A stretch of 28,528 bases of DNA from Neelides folsomi (Eukaryota; Arthropoda; Collembola; Neelipleona; Neelidae), in contig JAQGBZ010000594.1 of the NCBI GenBank assembly GCA_034687125.1, forward strand, positions 1 through 28,528. Direction: 5' to 3'. Each line of letters begins with the position of its first letter. The stretch's first letter is position 1. Both the position numbers and the translations under genes were made by a program. Under the pieces are notes generated by a model. The model was not told the origin of the DNA and searched no databases. It was given only the letters and a program-made list of their open reading frames with translations. Positions 1 to 10,500 of this stretch are shown here, one piece after another.

Positions 1-47
1 GTAGTGGGGAAATATTCGGTGGGGAAATTGCCATAGTGGGGAAATTG
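1..47. repeat. Triplicated short G-rich motif, possible transposon end
   Basis: The motif (A/G)GTGGGGAAAT(TG) occurs three times, at about 3-13, 18-30 and 35-47, right at the window edge. Closely spaced copies of a short motif are typical of terminal or subterminal regions of pogo/Tc1-type DNA transposons, and a similar arrangement with a different motif is seen at 27.6-27.9 kb here. No transposase is visible next to it, so the element would lie outside the window to the left. That is an inference from repeat style only. Confidence 0.4.
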
Positions 48-488
48 TCGGGTCCTTCGAAGAGCCGTGTTGAATCTAGCACAAAATTTTTAAAAGATTG
101 TAATAAATTATTCCATTGCAGTAAAATATTCATTTTATTTTAGTTATAAAGTTTATTTATAATAATAACAATAATAAACAATAAGCATGTGAGAAAAATA
201 AATAAAAGTATTTTACAACCAATCAAATTGTTAGCATACAACATGTGAATTTAATTATAATTCATAAGAAAAGTTCATAACTTAAGTTTTTCAAACATAC
301 AAACATTTGGTAAGCTTCATTAATGACTCGGGTTAAGACAAAATTAATATATTCGCATAACTTTAATAACTGTGACTAATATTGCCAATATTATTTAAAT
401 CGAAATGGAACGGTTTGTTTGTATTGTCTGTTTAGCCTTATAATATTGACTTTGACTTGACCTTTAATAACAATAATTTTAATGTATT

Positions 489-642
489 CTCAAGTTTAGA
501 AATAAGATTTACGGGAAAAGATTTAAAAAATGTCATGTGATTTTGAATTAAAAGTTAAAATTTTTCTTAGGGAATATTATAATGTCACATGAAATTTTTT
601 AAATCTTTTCGTGTAAATCTTCCATTTATTTCTAAACTTGAG
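489..642. mobile_element. Foldback hairpin (MITE-like), 154 bp
   Basis: The arm at 489-540 (starting CTCAAGTTTAGAAATA) and the arm at 583-642 (ending TATTTCTAAACTTGAG) are imperfect reverse complements over about 50 bp. They share AGATTTAC, AAAAGATTTAAAAAAT and CATGTGA blocks, with about 42 bp of unpaired AT-rich DNA between them. There is no coding capacity. A short non-autonomous inverted-repeat transposon is the simplest reading. I could not identify a clear target-site duplication. Confidence 0.6.
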
Positions 643-783
643 AGTAACAATCAATATTCATTTATCTGATCAATGTCAACCATGCTGATTTAATTAATGA
701 TAAGTAAATTGTTTGAAATTAATTGTGAGTATGCTTTTATATTTCTTTTTAATAAAATAGCTTTGCACTTTATTACATGGTAT

Positions 784-922
784 ACTCTCCAGACGCTGAG
801 CCAATGCATTTCGCGGGTTTTGAATTTTAATTACATAATTTTAATTACTATAGATTAAAATTTTAATAATCTTATTCAAATTCCAAAACCGAGGAACTGC
901 ATTGGTTCGGCGTCTGGAGAGT
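784..922. mobile_element. Foldback hairpin (MITE-like), 139 bp
   Basis: The left arm starts ACTCTCCAGACGC at 784 and the right arm ends GCGTCTGGAGAGT-like at 922. The arms are reverse complements along nearly their whole length with scattered mismatches and small gaps (CCAATGCA and GGGTTTTG blocks pair), leaving almost no loop. It differs in sequence from the hairpin at 489-642. It fits a second MITE family. A long structured RNA is possible, but nothing shows that it is transcribed. Confidence 0.6.
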
Positions 923-1256
923 AGTTATGTATGAGAGGGAACAAGGATCAATATTATCAGTAGCACTCTATATTCAGACACCGCATGACTCAAATTGGGC
1001 GGATTTTTATTTGATAAAATAATTGTTGAAGTAAAGTAAAAAGTAATTTATCTCCTTCAATTAATCGTAAATATTTATGAATATTAAGTTATCTTTAAGT
1101 AACATCATCACACTAATAATCACCACTTTTCATCTTCAAATATCAAGCCGTATTTCAGCAAAGACAAAATGTAATATTTTTTAGTATTGCATCACTTTTA
1201 TTATAATTTTATAATATATTTTATATAAAACGTTTTATTTGAAATTTTGTTTTCAG
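923..1256 (+). other. Non-coding region upstream of the arrestin gene
   Basis: AT-rich with no long open frame. The arrestin ATG at 1257 directly follows TTTTGTTTTCAG, a strong 3' splice site, so the start codon probably opens an exon whose 5' UTR is either spliced from an exon in this stretch or added by trans-splicing. No convincing TATA box or other promoter element was recognised. Confidence 0.35.
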
Positions 1257-3779
1257 ATGGTCGGAACCGAAATTTCGATTGCTTTTGACAATATTACAAA
1301 ATCGTATTTCTCTGGACAAAATGTTACAGGTCGTGTGATCGTTAATTGTAACGGAGAAAAAAATACAAAAGGTTTTTGACATTTCAACTTTTGTCTTTCA
1401 AAAAATTTCATTTTCTAAATTAGTCTTACTATTTCATAACCCAAATTATAATATGTATACTAATATTGAAATATTATTAACACTTGGATTGAACATTTTG
1501 AAGGTTTGGAAATTAAGATCGGAGGAAAGGCCAAAGTTTATTGGGAAGAGGAAACAACTCAATCACTGTCGTCAGCACATGATGATTTTCGAGATTCAGC
1601 AACAAGAGGCATAAATGAAAAAAGGATATATTCTGACGATGTTTGTTTGTTTGCTTACAATTTTTTTGCAGTTGGAGATGGTGAGACATTGAAAAAATAT
1701 TCAAATTGTGTATAACAATTTAATTATGATTTTAAACAACACACCTAAAAAATTCTCTCCAATTTTAATTATTCCACAATTATAAAAGTGTATATATGTA
1801 AAATAAATAATATTTTCAGGTCGTAACGATGTAAGAATTCCTTCAGGAAGAACCGAATATCCTTTTAATTTTACTTTGCCACCCAACATGCCATCGTCTT
1901 TCAATGGAGCACATGGTTCAGTTTCTTATCAAATCAAAGCAATTATGAAAAAATCTTGGAGCTTTGACTATGAAGCCAGGACTTTCTTTACGGTTAATGC
2001 GATTGTGGATTTAAATGCGAATCAAATGGCAAGACAAGAAGGAGAACTTCGAAAACAAAAGAATTTGTGCTGTTTATGCTGCACAAGTGGGCCAATTTCG
2101 CTTGTTTTCAAAATCCCAAGATGTGGATTTGTGCCAGGAGAATATATTCCAATAGTTGTTGAATTTACGAATCACAGCAACAAACGTCTTACGGGAGCAT
2201 CGTTAAAATTGATTCAAGTGCGATTTTATATGATTTATAGGCATTTATAATCAAATATTATAACATTGTGACTACAAATAATTCTGTAAAGTTGTGAAGG
2301 AAGAAGGATAATTATTTGATTATAATTTAATTGCTTTTAATTTATATGCTTTCTTTAGAATTCAATATTTCATGCTGGAGGGAAATCAAATTCATCGTAC
2401 AAAACCCTTGTTGAAACTCTTCATACAAGGGAAGTTGAACCTGGGGATTCTGATATTTGGGAAGGACCTTTGATATTGGTACCATCCGTTCCTCCAACAA
2501 AACTGGGAAATTGTTCAATTATTGATGTCCAATATTCCATTAATGTGTGTAATTATTAATTGTTGTTTTAAATATTATGATGATAAAATGATAATTTAGC
2601 AATTAATAATTTCAAATAATATATTTTAGGTTGAGCTACGCATTTCTGGGATGTCTATTAATTTAAAAGGAACTTTGCCCATCCAAATTGGCACAATTCC
2701 GTTTATTTCAACATTTAATCAACTGATGCCACAAAACTCTTATTCAGAGAACACCATTAGACCTTCAGCTCCACCACCATGCGAATACCAGGATCTTCGT
2801 AAGATCTTACAATTACATAGTTCACAAATTATGTACATGGATTCTGATGGGGTAAACTAACTTATTTGGGAAATTAATTCGATTTTGATCGTTTCTAATG
2901 ATATTACAAATTTTTTTAAATATATTTTGTAATTACGAAGGTACGCAAAGTTTTATTTCAAATGTGGGGCATAATTAGGAAACGTAAAATATAGGATATA
3001 ATTAATGCAATTCTAACTTTGTTCATATCTCGATCCTAAACTTCTTTTGCGAAACAATATTCATATTTTCACTTTTGCATTCAATACATTTACACTTTGA
3101 ATAATTAATTTAAATTATAATTAATTAAAAAGCTAGTCTTTTACATTCAGATTATTATATTTAAGTTCTGTATAAGTATTTATTAATAATGAATAAGGTT
3201 GAATTGTCACTCATTAATGATTTGAAGAAATTCTCGGCGTTAATTCCACATGAAAAGCAAGGATTTTCGGCAAATTTGGATCCCCAACTTCAAGAGAATT
3301 TCAACAATTATTATTAATTAAATATTATATATTATATACTTTTGCAATACAAACTTACTTATTTAATACAAACAAACTTACATAATTTATCAAGTTGATA
3401 ATTATACTGGTATAATTATTTAATTATTACACTTAAAATTGATGTGCTCATTAGGTAACATAAAAAATGAAATATTATTTTAAGTGAAATTAAAATTCTG
3501 CTTTAGAAACGATCAAAATCGAATTAATTTACGAAATAGGTTAGTTTACCCCATCAGAATCCACATACATTAAATATTTGTTATTTTAATTCATATTTTT
3601 CAATAGCTCCTCCATCGTATCAAGAGTGCATGGCAAACATTGCAGAAGGGTCAAACGTCTACACTCCACAGAATTACTTCAAGAAAGTCAGTCAAGGAAC
3701 TGGAAGTCAAAACGCTGAAGATTTTCGTAATGCAGTAGACTTCCTTCCAAATTATGTAACTTATGGATGGAATTTGTAA
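1257..3779 (+). CDS. Alpha-arrestin (arrestin domain-containing protein, ARRDC family)
   Basis: Six coding exons: 1257-1371, 1504-1680, 1820-2217, 2359-2544, 2630-2798 and 3607-3779, total 1218 nt, 405 aa, all introns GT-AG and phase-consistent. The N-terminal arrestin fold opens with FDNITKSYFSGQNVTGRVIV, then GLEIKIGGKAKVYW, matching the family pattern of FDN, G..V.G, G.A...W. A CCLCC cluster at about residues 181-185 precedes SGPISL and GFVPGEYI, which start the C-terminal arrestin domain; CSIIDVQYSIN and LPIQIGTIP complete it. The last splice creates LPPPSY at 348-353, a PPxY motif that in this family recruits NEDD4-type ubiquitin ligases through WW domains. The likely role, from family knowledge, is an adaptor for ubiquitination and endocytic sorting of membrane proteins. 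Length is usual for ARRDC proteins. It has one clear PPxY, whereas vertebrate ARRDC proteins often carry two. It is convergent with the LRR gene. Confidence 0.93.
2831..3570. mobile_element. Foldback element inside arrestin intron 5 (740 bp, 68-bp inverted arms)
   Basis: Bases 2831-2898 and 3503-3570 are inverted copies of each other with about five mismatches in 68. Both contain GATTCTGATGGGGTAAACTA and AATTCGATTTTGATCGTTTC. They bracket about 604 bp of unique AT-rich DNA. The whole lies in the 808-bp intron 2799-3606, by far the longest in this gene, so an insertion that enlarged the intron is the simplest explanation. No transposase is present and no unambiguous target-site duplication is visible (left flank ends ATT, right flank starts TAA). 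Confidence 0.65.
3189..3317 (+). other. Short ORF (42 aa) within the intronic foldback element
   Basis: ATG at 3189 to TAA at 3315 encodes 42 aa starting MNKVELSLINDLKKFSALIP. Its codons are richer in G and C than the surrounding intron. The opposite strand is also open over part of it. It could be a fragment of an ancestral transposon gene, an alternative exon, or chance. I recognise no family and there is no clear splice acceptor placed in frame upstream. Confidence 0.2.
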
Positions 3780-4035
3780 CGTAATTTCGAGAAATTTGAT
3801 ATTAATTGTTTTTAGATATGTAGAGTAGGTACTTGCTATATACAGAATATTATTAAATTATTATCAACATTGATAGTTGTAGGATGTAGGGATAGTGTGC
3901 ATAGGTTTATACCGTTAATACATATTTTCAAGTTCAAGTATATTAATATATAAATTAAATTAAACAAACACTCGAATTTTAAATTATTCATTTTAATCAT
4001 CATCTATCTTCAGTATCTGGAAGAGCCATTGTGAG
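3780..4035. other. Convergent 3' intergenic region
   Basis: These 256 bp separate the stop codons of the plus-strand arrestin and the minus-strand LRR gene, so they must hold both 3' UTRs and polyadenylation sites. AT-rich; no canonical AATAAA stands out on either strand and nothing else is recognised. Confidence 0.5.
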
Positions 4036-6440
4036 TCAATCTTCTTTACATACTTGAGAATAAGTGATTTTATGTATATCGTTTCCGTTAAAATCTTTGG
4101 GATTTTGACATTGTATTGGAAAATCAGAAACTTTTGACAAATTATCTTGAATCCAACTGGATATATTATAATTGATTAGTTAATTACTGATTTTATAAAG
4201 GCCTAAACAATTTCTGTAAATCTAAAAGTATTAAATTGAGTATTGAGTATGTTATTACTTTGCCAAATACAGAATTTTGCAATCACAATTCCAAGAATTT
4301 ATTCCTAGTTTGATCTGTTTTAAAGCTTTTAAATCTTCGAATGTATTTTCTTCAATGTAAGTTAAATCATTGGAATCAATCTCACTAAATGCCCATAAAA
4401 GATTAAATACTGATTAATTATTAATAAGTTTGTAAATATTAATTAAAATTGTGCTCACAGATTTGTCAAGTTTAACATTTCATTAAATGTTCCAAAATTA
4501 AATTTGGAAATCAAATTATTTCCCAATTTTAAGTGTTTAAGATTCGGCATACTTAAAAATGAATAGGATCCAACCCATTCAATATTATTTCCAGAAAGAT
4601 CAAGTTTCTCCAAATTGGTTAAATTCACAAAAGAATTGTTAAAAATTTGTGCTATCATATTCTTTGAAATGTTTATTTCAGTTACAGACTTTAAATGTTT
4701 AAAGTGCTGTTCATTAATCTGTAATTAGCGAAATAAACATTTTTATTAAAATTCTTAATTCATTCTTAATTTTTTTCTTAAAATTATTTTTGTGCCTCTG
4801 TTAAGACGTTGAATGAGAGAGAAAGTTTATGAAGCATTTGCAGATCTTCAAAAACTGATGGAGCAATATCTTCTATCTTATTTTGCTCAATTGTGAGAAA
4901 ATTTAATTTTGCAAGTCCTGAAAAAATTCCAGGGTTTAAAGTTGTTAGATGATTTTCGTCTATCCTTAAACGTTTAAGTTTTCGGAGATAGCGGAAACTG
5001 TCAATGCTCCGAATTAAGTTTCCGGTTAAATCAAGTTCTTCCAGATTATTAATTTCTTTCATGTTTATCCACGTAGTTAAACGGTTTCTCGAGAGTTGGA
5101 GCGATTTTAAAGAACCAAGTCCATCCCATAAACTAACAGGAAAAGTAATCAGCTTATTTTCTGATAAATCACTAAAAATTCACAAATTCAGAAACATTTT
5201 AAATAAATTAATCTATGTTATGATAATCGGTATTAGATAACAGCTTTTGTCCTTACATTGTCTGAATATTTGTTAATTTAGTAAATATGAATGGACTCAG
5301 AGATTCAAGCTTATTTCTGTGTAGCAATCTATTATTCATATTAGGAAAATCATACGAACTCTTTCAGTAAAACATAATTTTATGGTTTTAAACTAGGAGT
5401 GATAAATTGAATGTGAAAATATAAATATTTATGACTGTTAAATTACAAATATTTCAAGCTTTCCAAATCATTAAATATTGTTTCGGGAAGATATTCGAGT
5501 TTGTTATCTGAGAAGTCTCTAAAAGAAGAATCATCATTTTTTAAATTGTAATTTTTATTGAGCATTAATAGGTAATCTTAAGTTGGGCGCCATTCTTAAT
5601 GGTTTCTTAAATCGGAAATGAACCATGTTTAAACTTACAGTTGAACGAGTCGAGCAAGTCCCATGAAAGTATTTTTGTTTATTGATTCAATTTGATTTGA
5701 ACCTAAATCCCTATTAAAGAGTCAGAAGTTCAGATATCATATTAAATATAAACAAATCATTAAAAGTTGTAGACGGATTGTTTTTATCGTTTATCTTTTT
5801 GTAAGCTAAATAATAAATATTCCATCTATTTAACATTTAACAAAAGTGATGATAGCGATTTTCACGTCGTTTTCACATGGATCATATTTTATCATGTATT
5901 AGATCATAGCTAAATGAGTGCTGCTTAAAGCTCTTATGATAATATAAATAGATTTATATTTATCTTGTAATTAAAAAGATACGCAAGTCATCTTACAAGT
6001 AAATGGTGTCAGTTGGTAACGTTTGCTCTTTAGGAATAATTTGAAGTTGAGTTCGCCAGCAACTGACGGTAAAACTTTCGGGAGAACACCGACATGGTCC
6101 TTTTGTACATTGAGGCCAACGAAGATTCTCTTCAGAGAACTTCCAAACTATGAAATTTAACATCGGAAATTAAGAATTAATATAAAATTACAATTAAATT
6201 TATGTCTAATTTTTTACTTGACTGTTCAAGTGAACGAATCCTCTTTCTCATTTCATTTTCTCGTATTTCAAGAAGGTCAATTACTTCACAAGCGTCGATC
6301 TTACATTGACCGCTTTGCAAAATATTGCTTTCTTCTCCCTCATGCTCGAAATCTCCTTTAATACACTCGATTCGGAAAATTAAAATCCAAAATATAAATA
6401 TTTTTTGATACAAGAAAAGAATAGGCAGTTTTTCTAACAT
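4036..6440 (-). CDS. Secreted leucine-rich repeat protein with LRRNT and LRRCT caps
   Basis: Nine exons read on the minus strand: 6218-6440, 5997-6147, 5639-5710, 5447-5518, 5257-5328, 4796-5171, 4459-4718, 4259-4384 and 4036-4156, total 1473 nt, 490 aa. A hydrophobic leader (residues about 1-27, FIFWILIF core) suggests a signal peptide. A charged linker with few cysteines follows, then a cysteine cap (CTKGPCRC, then SCW) fits LRRNT. About 13 repeats of mostly 24 residues follow, such as LDLSGNNIEWVGSYSFLSMP, ending in an LRRCT cap (WNCDCKILYLA, later IQCQNP and VCKED) that runs to the C-terminus. No transmembrane helix or GPI signal follows, so it is probably extracellular and soluble; ligand unknown. 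Exons 3-5 are each exactly 72 nt and encode one repeat. Exon 6 ends at a GC splice donor. Many secreted or adhesion LRR families look like this, so orthology cannot be assigned. Confidence 0.88.
4719..4795 (-). other. GC-AG intron in the LRR gene
   Basis: On the minus strand exon 6 ends ...TTAACAGAG followed by GCACAAAA, and the intron ends AATTACAG. Using this GC donor preserves frame and gives a repeat of exactly 24 residues (LHKLSLSFN, VLTE, INEQHFKHLKS). The nearest GT donor (AAC|GTCTTAAC) also keeps frame but deletes VLTE and breaks the LRR register. The donor matches the GC consensus weakly beyond AG|GCA. Confidence 0.6.
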
Positions 6441-7542
6441 GTTTTAATAAGATTTAGAATTTTTTGCTATTAATACCACTTAAATAATGTAATAGCACTT
6501 TTAATTATATTAAACTTTTAAAGGACTTTGGAACTTAAAAATAAGAAACAAAATGATGATATTATTGTGTGCTACTACACTCGTTTCTTTTGTTTAAATG
6601 AAGCTTCCTTTTTAAAGTTATGATTTAACCTTCATATAAACAAATCTGCTAGGGCAAATCATTTTTCAATGAAAAAATAATTAGGCTAATAAATCGCAGT
6701 GGTTTTCATCGAATATCAGCAAGATTTTTTAAATAGAATTAAGACCAAATTACAAATTAAACTACGAAATAAAGGAGGCCTTTATTATAAACAATAAAAA
6801 TATTTATTATTAACATAATATAATTAATTTAGTTTGAGATCAGATACCGTTGATCATAAACTTGGTACATTATTTATTTACCCATTCAATACATATTTTA
6901 TTAACATTACGATTACGTGTAATTACAATATTTAAAATAATGTTATTTTATTTGCTAATTAATATATTTTTATTACTTGTGTTAATAGCGGATGTTTTGA
7001 GAAAGTGTATTAATAATTGAATATTACTCATATCATACACGACATTGATTTCTTTTATTTTGAGACATTTAAGCGTTAATAACCATTATAATATTTAACT
7101 TTGAATTAATCCGAAATACAATTCTGTATAGAGTGCATAGTTCAACAAGGATTAACATTTTTGTCTTTATAAGATAAATACGAATAATAAATATTACAAG
7201 TTAAGATTAAAAATACAAACTATGGCTTTAATTAAGATTATTAATAACTTTCAATTTAGCTAATTATTAATATTATTGCGTTAAAGCAGAGTATTGCGTT
7301 AAAGCAGAGTTTTGCGTTAAAGCAGAGTTTTGCGTGGTTGGGGCTGGGGTTGAAGCCCGCTAGTATTGCACAATAATATTTGGCATACTCCTTCTGTAAC
7401 ACCTTGTTTGGCGAGAGCGAGGTTCTGAATAAAGGTCAGTGAGATAGCTCAGTCTCCTCTCTTCACTCATCAGGTGAACGTAAATTGGAGGAGTCACAGG
7501 GCTGGGCGCCCTCCAAATTAATTAATTTGAGGAAGGAGTGTG
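6441..7542. other. Divergent intergenic region between the LRR gene and DENND4
   Basis: About 1.1 kb that must hold the promoters of two head-to-head genes. Mostly AT-rich with no coding frame. From about 7275 the composition becomes more GC-rich: a tandem 18-bp repeat, then a probable DENND4 5' UTR. At about 7484-7520 two near-complementary arms (AATTGGAGG and CCTCCAAATT) around a GGGCGCCC core could form a hairpin shortly upstream of the start codon. Confidence 0.5.
7275..7328. repeat. 18-bp tandem repeat, three copies
   Basis: ATTGCGTTAAAGCAGAGT occurs at 7275-7292 and 7293-7310 exactly, and at 7311-7328 with its first base changed. A partial fourth copy (TTTGCG) follows. The array starts about 215 bp upstream of the DENND4 ATG, so it lies in the promoter or 5' UTR. 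It could be a clustered protein-binding site or a simple minisatellite. Confidence 0.85.
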
Positions 7543-10500
7543 ATGGAGGAACGTGCTGTCGCCGATTATTTTGTGGTAGCTGGTCTACCCGAAAATCCCG
7601 AAAGATTAGATGAGTTTTGTGAGGGGCTCAATCCGACTTCAAGAAACATAGAACCCATCACAGATATTACAGTCATATTCCCTTCTCTTGGAGAACTCGT
7701 CCCAAGAGGATTTGTTTGTGTTGAGTTCACACCTTCGGGTAAGTTTTAATTATTTAATAATTATTTTAATATTATTGCGATTATTTTAAATAATAATTTT
7801 TACATTATTGCAATTGTTGATAATTGATTAAATCAAAGTTATATAATTTTGAAAATTACATAGTTGTTCAAATTGGCTAAGATAAAAAAGAGTTATTTTA
7901 TAATATTTTAATAATATTTATATTAAAAGTATTTATAATTTTTAATTATAACATTTTGTATGTTGTAATATTTTAATTATTTATGTTTCTAAGCTTTATA
8001 TTTAATTTTTTCCATTTCAGGATTCTCTGCGAATTTAAATAGTGGAAGTATCCGAAGTCCTGATGTGTATCTTTGTTATCGAAGAGGAAACGATAAGCCT
8101 CCTCTGGTCGATATCGGGTAAACTCCAGAACTTTTATGATTGTTAATTCCATTTCTATATAATTTCCTTTTTAATCAAAAGTGGATGAAATGATTATTGA
8201 TTAAACCTTTTTACAGGGTTATATACGATGGGAAGGAGCAGTTGATGGCAGATGCCGAGGTTGTGATTTCGACTCCAGAAGGACGATCGGCAAATGTAAA
8301 TAACACAAGTGCCCGGACGTTTCTCACCTTTCGGAGAGCTCCGGATACAATGCCATGTAATGAACTGGTCGTCACAGACGTCTGTGTCATCATGTCAAAC
8401 AAGGGCGAACGGCCACCCCATGCCTTTTGTCAAATCACTAAAAACCTGAATAAGGGACTTATGGGCGGAGACATTTTTCTCTGCTACAAAAAGTCGATGA
8501 ACCGGCCGCCGTTACTCACCTACAAACCCGAAGTTCTTCTTCGCTACCCGCCGTTTGACCGTCGAGGTTAATTTCCTTTTCATTGCTTTTCTTGTTTTCT
8601 AAAGATGCAATTAAATTTAAGTATGCATATAAATAATATTACATCCTGCACTTCTCATGTTTACGTTTTTATCAAAATATTTTAAATTTATTTTAAAAAA
8701 ATCATATTTGTATTTAACATTTTTGAAAAAGCTTATTTTTTTCATAAATATACGATTGATAAAATAATAAAAATTCATGAGCTTATTTTATTACAACTAT
8801 ACATCCTGAAGAAAATGAGTATCCTCATATTTATAGAGAGATTTAATTGGCAGGATTTCCATTTCCATCGTCTGTCGGAATGTTCTGCCTGCCTATGTGT
8901 GCAACGGTGGAGTGTTGGCCCGTGAAAGCAACTCAACCAAGGCCAGTATTCTCCACATTTGTCCTCACTGTCGCGGACGCGTCAGAGAAGATCTATGGAG
9001 CGGCCGTGACCTTCTACGAGGAATATCCGATGGAAAATTTAAACCTTGACCAGAAAGTCAACCTCGGCCTTGCCCCGGCTGGCCAAGAGTCCGAAAAGAG
9101 CGTTCATGTTAACAAATCCATTTGTCTTCTCTCTCATTATCCTTTTTTCGACCCTTTCAAATCCTTTCTCATCTATCTCTACATGATGAGTCGGACCGGA
9201 GAGCACGAGATTCCCATTGAAAGGTTTGGAAAAAGTGACATCAACTTTTAATGAATGTATGGAGATTATAATTTGTTTTGAATATTCAGGTACATATCCC
9301 ACTTATTTGAAGGCGTACCGTATCCAAGTATCCAAAGGCCGCATATCCTCATGCAATTATCGGCAACGCAAAGTGTTCATATTTCACATGCACAAGACTC
9401 TCCACTCCCGAAAAGGCATGTTGGAATAATATAAATAAAAGATTTATATATGGTAAAAGATTTGAAGGCTGGGCGGATGAGGTTGTGATATTTACATTTG
9501 AATCTCGCATTGATCCTCTTTTTGAATGTTTGAGCAGCGGAGCTTCTTTCCGGACTCTTCTGAACAATCTTGGGCCTGACAACTGTCTGATGGTCCTTCT
9601 CCTCGTTCTCACTGAGCAGAAATTGCTCATCCATTCACTGAGACCAGACGCCCTCACCTCCGTTGCAGAGGCAGTACAAGTGGTGCGATCCCATTTTCTC
9701 TCTTCCCCTTGGCTCTCTTTAATTGACATAAATTGCTCCCAATCCTCTGCAGAACATGAAACCATGATCCGACTAATTCTAACCCCTACATTTTCCATAT
9801 CGTGTTTCCTATACAATTTTGTATAATTCAAATACTCTTCTGTATATTTATAAATATGTCATTCCATTTGGTTTAATGAAGATGGCAAAATGGCTAAAAC
9901 ATGTTTCATGCTGTTTGACTTTAATATCATTATTCTCCGAAGTTTTAGAAATGTTTTCCGTGTATGATTTTTGTTTATTCCAAGACTTCCTTATAATTAA
10001 TATCTATTTTATACCGAAATAGGAATGCATTAAAGATAAGCATAATTAGGTTATTGTGCATTTACAATAATTAAAGCAACGGTTAGATAAAAATATAAAA
10101 AGAAAACCACGTTGAGACGAAGTTTAATTTGTAAACTTGGGTTTGTAAACGATATGGTTATACCACAACTTATGTAAATATCATTCGAGTTTTACCGAGA
10201 AATTCAGGTTTATTTGAGATAAAATTTCTCTCATTTGGAACAATTATCTCTTTGATGAGAATTGAGTTTCCACTGCTTAATCGAATAATGCGAGTGAATT
10301 TAAGGCTGGAGCTAATGAGGAGCCTCGGGATGTTAATCACTAATTAATTAGTCTGATATAAATAAATATTGATCTTGTTAATTTCAGTTGATATTTCCAT
10401 TTAACTGGGAATGCCCTTATATTCCTCTTTGTCCTCTTGGTCTGAGTGACGTTCTTCAAGCGCCAGTTCCCTTCCTCGTCGGAGTGGATTCGCGGTTCTT

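Noticed and set aside
2799..2860. Arrestin exon 5 continuing to the stop at about 2858
   Set aside because: Splicing at CTTC|GTAAGA gives the expected LPPPSY and a full C-terminus; the longer read ends inside the foldback arm.
7275..7328. CRISPR-like array
   Set aside because: The repeats are directly adjacent with no spacers, and the genome is eukaryotic.
7540..7542. GTG just before the DENND4 ATG as a start codon
   Set aside because: Eukaryotic initiation at the ATG at 7543 gives the family-typical N-terminus; the GTG is upstream leader.
9349..9831. Minus-strand open frame of 160 codons
   Set aside because: It overlaps DENND4 exons 5 and 6 antisense. The plus-strand frame carries the conserved DENN sequence [16 protein letters not shown], so this is a shadow.
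9683..10387. Open frames inside DENND4 intron 6 as extra exons
   Set aside because: Joining exons 6 and 7 directly gives the expected EAVQVLIFPFNW; the intron frames have no homology to the family.
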